From Methanofastidiosum sp. (GTDB lineage Archaea > Methanobacteriota_B > Thermococci > Methanofastidiosales > Methanofastidiosaceae), in assembly GCA_013329085.1 (NCBI GenBank), contig DUKX01000208.1:1545-17920 (forward strand): 16,376 bases of DNA, written 5' to 3'. The position numbers were made by a program, and so were the translations under genes. Positions within the stretch are counted from its first letter, which is position 1, and every line of letters begins with the position of its first letter. Below the pieces are notes generated by a model. It ran no database searches. It was not told the DNA's origin and saw only the letters and a program-made list of their open reading frames with translations. Positions 14,713-16,376 of the stretch are shown here, piece by piece.

Positions 14713-14929
14713 TTTAGCAAAATCATATATTGAAAGTATAGCCAGAAAGAATGATGAGAATACAGACATTATTTATCAACTCAATGAAAACATTAAAGCA
14801 TTAGACCTTAGGTTACAAAAAATAGAAGAGTATGTAAGCAAGAAAACCACTACCATAGGATTTAATGTAGAAAGGACGGATTGTGAAGAACTACTTGAAT
14901 GTGGTGAAACTTATTGCACAGGCAAATAG
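14696..14929 (+). CDS. Short coiled-coil protein, 77 residues
   Basis: The open frame extends back to 14621, but an ATG at 14696 is preferred. It has GAGGTGG just upstream and overlaps the region 4 gene by only 17 nt, while the long frame would sit fully inside that gene. Residues 5-50 form an amphipathic helix (LAKSYIESIARKNDENTDII, then YQLNENIKALDLRLQKIEEY) that should make a coiled coil. Cysteines occur near the C-terminus (DCEELLECGETYCTG). It lies between the two sigma-like genes, so a helper role is possible, but this is only by place. Confidence 0.68.
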   Translation: MSFEADLAKSYIESIARKNDENTDIIYQLNENIKALDLRLQKIEEYVSKKTTTIGFNVERTDCEELLECGETYCTGK

Positions 14930-15173
14930 GTTTTTCAATAACTTGGATGAAATATCTTTGCATTACAATGTTAAGGCGTTGTCATTTATTGTTTGGAGTG
15001 ATGCGTATGACCAAGCTATTACATGTAAAGATGTGGAGCTGTATCTGAACATGCCTTGTGGTAATTGCCCATCTAAGATTATTGAAAGATTGGCTTTGGT
15101 TAAGCTTGTGATATTGACCCCAGACCAGGAGGTGAAACCAAATTGGACTTTTATCAACGATATAGACTCCTGA
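14883..15173 (+). CDS. Possible winged-helix (MarR-like) regulator, 96 residues
   Basis: Starts at GTG with AAAGGA upstream, overlapping the previous gene. Residues 30-80 have a wHTH pattern: a long helix (ALSFIVWSDAYDQAITCKDV), then ELYLNMPCGNCPSKIIERLALVKLV, where the S-x-x-I-x-x-L-x-x-x-x-L-V pattern is like a recognition helix, and then a wing-like ILTPDQEVK. There is a CGNC pair that could bind a metal or a redox group, but with only two or three Cys nearby this is unsure. It lies directly between the region 4 and region 2 genes, overlapping the latter by 31 nt. Confidence 0.6.
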   Translation: MKNYLNVVKLIAQANRFFNNLDEISLHYNVKALSFIVWSDAYDQAITCKDVELYLNMPCGNCPSKIIERLALVKLVILTPDQEVKPNWTFINDIDS

Positions 15174-15376
15174 TTTTGAGTATTCTGCAACCAGCAAAAA
15201 GCAATGCTGAGGATTTGTGCCATGATACTTTTTTAAGTTTTATAGAAAATTATCCTGAGGTGAAAGATGATATTGAAATTAAAAAAATTTTATGTACAAT
15301 AGCAAGAAATAAATTAAAAGATTATTACAAGGAGGCAAAGAATGTCCGTACTTATTTGGCGAAACAACACGATTGA
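15143..15376 (+). CDS. Stand-alone sigma-70 region 2-like protein, 77 residues
   Basis: Starts at TTG with AGGAGG ten bases upstream. Residues 5-66 match the ECF-type region 2: YRLLILSIL, then AEDLCHDTFLSFIENY (the classic AEDL-x-x-DTF motif of region 2.1-2.2), then IKKILCTIARNKLKDYYKE (region 2.3-2.4, IARN-x-x-x-DYY). Region 2 binds the RNA polymerase clamp and reads the -10 element. The protein ends soon after, without region 4. Bacillus subtilis RsoA, of very similar size, has region 2 only and works with SigO. So this is likely the partner of the region 4 protein at 14521. Confidence 0.85.
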   Translation: MDFYQRYRLLILSILQPAKSNAEDLCHDTFLSFIENYPEVKDDIEIKKILCTIARNKLKDYYKEAKNVRTYLAKQHD

Positions 15377-15602
15377 GGTTCTAACTTCAGAAGAGTTGGA
15401 AGGTTTAGTGGATGCAAAGATGAAAAACTACCCTGCTAATAAACACGACGAGCAGATTAAGAAGAAAGTTATTGAGAATGTGGTAGCTCATTTTGATAGC
15501 TATGAAGACCACTATCCTTTGGTAGTTGAGGTAGAGAATGAGATTAGAGGTTTTATTGAGAAGTTAAAAGGTTCACCTATTCCGCACGAAATTAAGGCTT
15601 AG
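15342..15602 (+). CDS. Unknown early protein, 86 residues
   Basis: Starts at ATG with AAGGAGG eight bases upstream, overlapping the region 2 gene by 35 nt. Mostly helical and acidic, with a beta-like N-terminus (MSVLIWRNNTIEVLTSEEL) and a long amphipathic helix (DEQIKKKVIENVVAHFDSYE). Not recognised. Follows the sigma-like gene as the last gene before the short gap and the replication gene. The sigma pair could be controlled by a neighbour such as this (an anti-sigma factor is one idea), but there is no sequence evidence for that. Confidence 0.7.
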   Translation: MSVLIWRNNTIEVLTSEELEGLVDAKMKNYPANKHDEQIKKKVIENVVAHFDSYEDHYPLVVEVENEIRGFIEKLKGSPIPHEIKA

Positions 15603-15614
15603 GGTACAACCATA

Positions 15615-15649
15615 CCAGAGACATGTAAATCGTTTACCACAAGCTCTGG
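15615..15649. repeat. Nested inverted repeats in the gap before the replication gene
   Basis: GTAAA-TCG-TTTAC (15625-15637) is a perfect five-base hairpin, and it lies inside CCAGAG (15615-15620) with CTCTGG (15644-15649). So both arms can close one larger structure. There is no T-run after it, so this is not a normal terminator. It may be an operator or an RNA structure that reduces or tunes read-through into the replication gene. A GGAGGG ribosome site follows at 15671. Moderate evidence only; the arms are short and could be chance. Confidence 0.35.
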
Positions 15650-15681
15650 AAAGTGGCAAATAACTTAAAAGGAGGGCAACT

Positions 15682-16376
15682 ATGTTAATCTATGCAGTAA
15701 TAAATTTTTATGGAATTGCTGAAAATGGCTTTCAGGAAAACACCGATGCTTATGATTGGATAATAGCGAGCTTCATTAATGCTAACATGCAGAGAAGCTC
15801 CTATCCAAAACTAACTATTGATGATAAAACCTATCTTTGCTTCAGTTATAATGAGATGGTACAGGAAGTGCCATTTTTAGGAAAGCACTCCAAAGACTAC
15901 TTTAGAAAAAAACTAAATGATATGATTAATGTTGGAATGCTTGAAAAAGCAGAAAGAAGTGGTTTTCCAAACGCATATAGACTAAGCGACAGGGCAAACA
16001 ATGCTATGCAACATTCAAAAGACACCCCTTGTGTTTTACCACTACCCCCCTTGGAACGAAGTACACCCCATACTTCAAATGAAGGGGGGTCTAAGTATAT
16101 AGATAATAATATTAATATATATAAAGAAAAAGAAATTAATAAAGAAAAAGAAAGCTCAGAAATTACCCCTTTGTTGATTGAAAAGAATTTAGAATTAACC
16201 CCCCCCACTATTGCGCCGACCCCCCCCTTAGGTGATTTCGAGGTTTTCTGGAAAGCTTATCCTAATAAAAAAGGTAAAGGTGGAGCAAAGATTAAATGGG
16301 ATGCTCTAAAAAAAGCAAAGAAACTTCCCAGCATACAAGTTATTTTAAAAGCTATTCAAGCACAAAAGGAATGGCG
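15682..16376 (+). CDS. Phage replication initiator / DNA replication protein, N-terminal part (cut by right edge)
   Basis: Starts at ATG with AAGGAGGG eight bases upstream; about 231 residues are visible. Residues 45-115 look like a winged helix (FSYNEMVQEVPFLGKHSKDY, then NDMINVGMLEKAERSGFPNAYRL), as seen in phage replication initiators of the DnaD / helix-turn-helix type. A low-complexity, Pro- and Lys-rich linker follows. Residues 190-215 (FEVFWKAYPNKKGKGGAKIKW) match the common FW-x-x-YP-x-K-x-x-x-x-A-x-x-x-W motif at the C-terminus of many phage replication proteins. The gene likely loads a helicase at the origin, which may lie within its own linker. The protein is not complete here. Confidence 0.78.
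   Translation, partial: MLIYAVINFYGIAENGFQENTDAYDWIIASFINANMQRSSYPKLTIDDKTYLCFSYNEMVQEVPFLGKHSKDYFRKKLNDMINVGMLEKAERSGFPNAYRLSDRANNAMQHSKDTPCVLPLPPLERSTPHTSNEGGSKYIDNNINIYKEKEINKEKESSEITPLLIEKNLELTPPTIAPTPPLGDFEVFWKAYPNKKGKGGAKIKWDALKKAKKLPSIQVILKAIQAQKEW
16044..16228. repeat. C/G tracts flanking an AT-rich block; candidate origin within the replication gene
   Basis: C6 at 16045-16050, G6 at 16084-16089, and C8 at 16199-16206 and 16220-16227 stand out in an AT-rich genome. ACCCCCCTT (16044-16052) and AAGGGGGGT (16082-16090) are a perfect nine-base inverted pair, and a similar ACCCCCCCCTT is at 16219-16229. Between them is an AT-rich stretch (about 16091-16155). Repeats beside an AT-rich unwinding region inside the initiator gene is the layout of the lambda origin in gene O. 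Weak but clear by eye. The tracts also could slip in replication and change the reading frame. Confidence 0.45.

Noticed and set aside
15615..15649. Rho-independent terminator before the replication gene
   Set aside because: The inverted repeats have no following T-run and short arms.
15897..16208. Minus-strand open frame with hydrophobic composition
   Set aside because: It is the shadow of the AT- and C-rich linker of the replication gene; no ribosome site and no membrane protein context.

Overview
This window is part of the genome of a tailed phage (or prophage) with a contractile tail, most likely infecting an AT-rich Gram-positive-type host. The case rests on a complete run of head and tail genes, strong AGGAGG ribosome binding sites before most genes, low GC, and frequent TTG/GTG starts. 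No integrase, transposase, tRNA, rRNA or CRISPR is seen, so lysogeny cannot be judged. The species is not identifiable from sequence alone.

The layout is two divergent blocks meeting at about 12124-12302. The left block (12123 down to 1, minus strand) is the morphogenesis operon: large terminase, portal, protease with a nested scaffold gene, an unassigned head protein, major capsid, a small C-terminal helix-extension protein, head-tail connector, tail completion protein, probable tail terminator, a small protein, sheath, tail tube, tail assembly chaperone with a frameshifted extension, and the start of the tape measure (cut by the left edge). The gene order from connector to tape measure resembles phage Mu (J, K, 38, L, M, 41/41', 42). 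The Mu G-type gene has moved, no MuF-type gene lies after the portal, and an extra gene sits between scaffold and capsid.

The right block (12303 to the right edge, plus strand) starts from a clear sigma-70 promoter. It holds small early genes packed with overlaps: an unknown 126-aa protein, a membrane/coiled-coil protein, two very small proteins, a coiled-coil protein, a 273-aa unknown, a region-4-only sigma-like protein, a short coiled-coil protein, a possible winged-helix regulator, a region-2-only sigma-like protein, an unknown 86-aa protein, and a replication-initiator-like gene cut by the right edge.

The most interesting possibility is that the region 2 and region 4 proteins form a two-subunit sigma factor, like SigO-RsoA of Bacillus subtilis. 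It would be made from the early operon and could switch on the late operon, whose leader lacks a good host -35 box. Other points are a +1/-2 recoding site in the tail chaperone, an in-frame scaffold start inside the protease gene, a terminase start that should be moved 30 nt downstream, and a cluster of C-tracts around an AT-rich block inside the replication gene that may be an origin.
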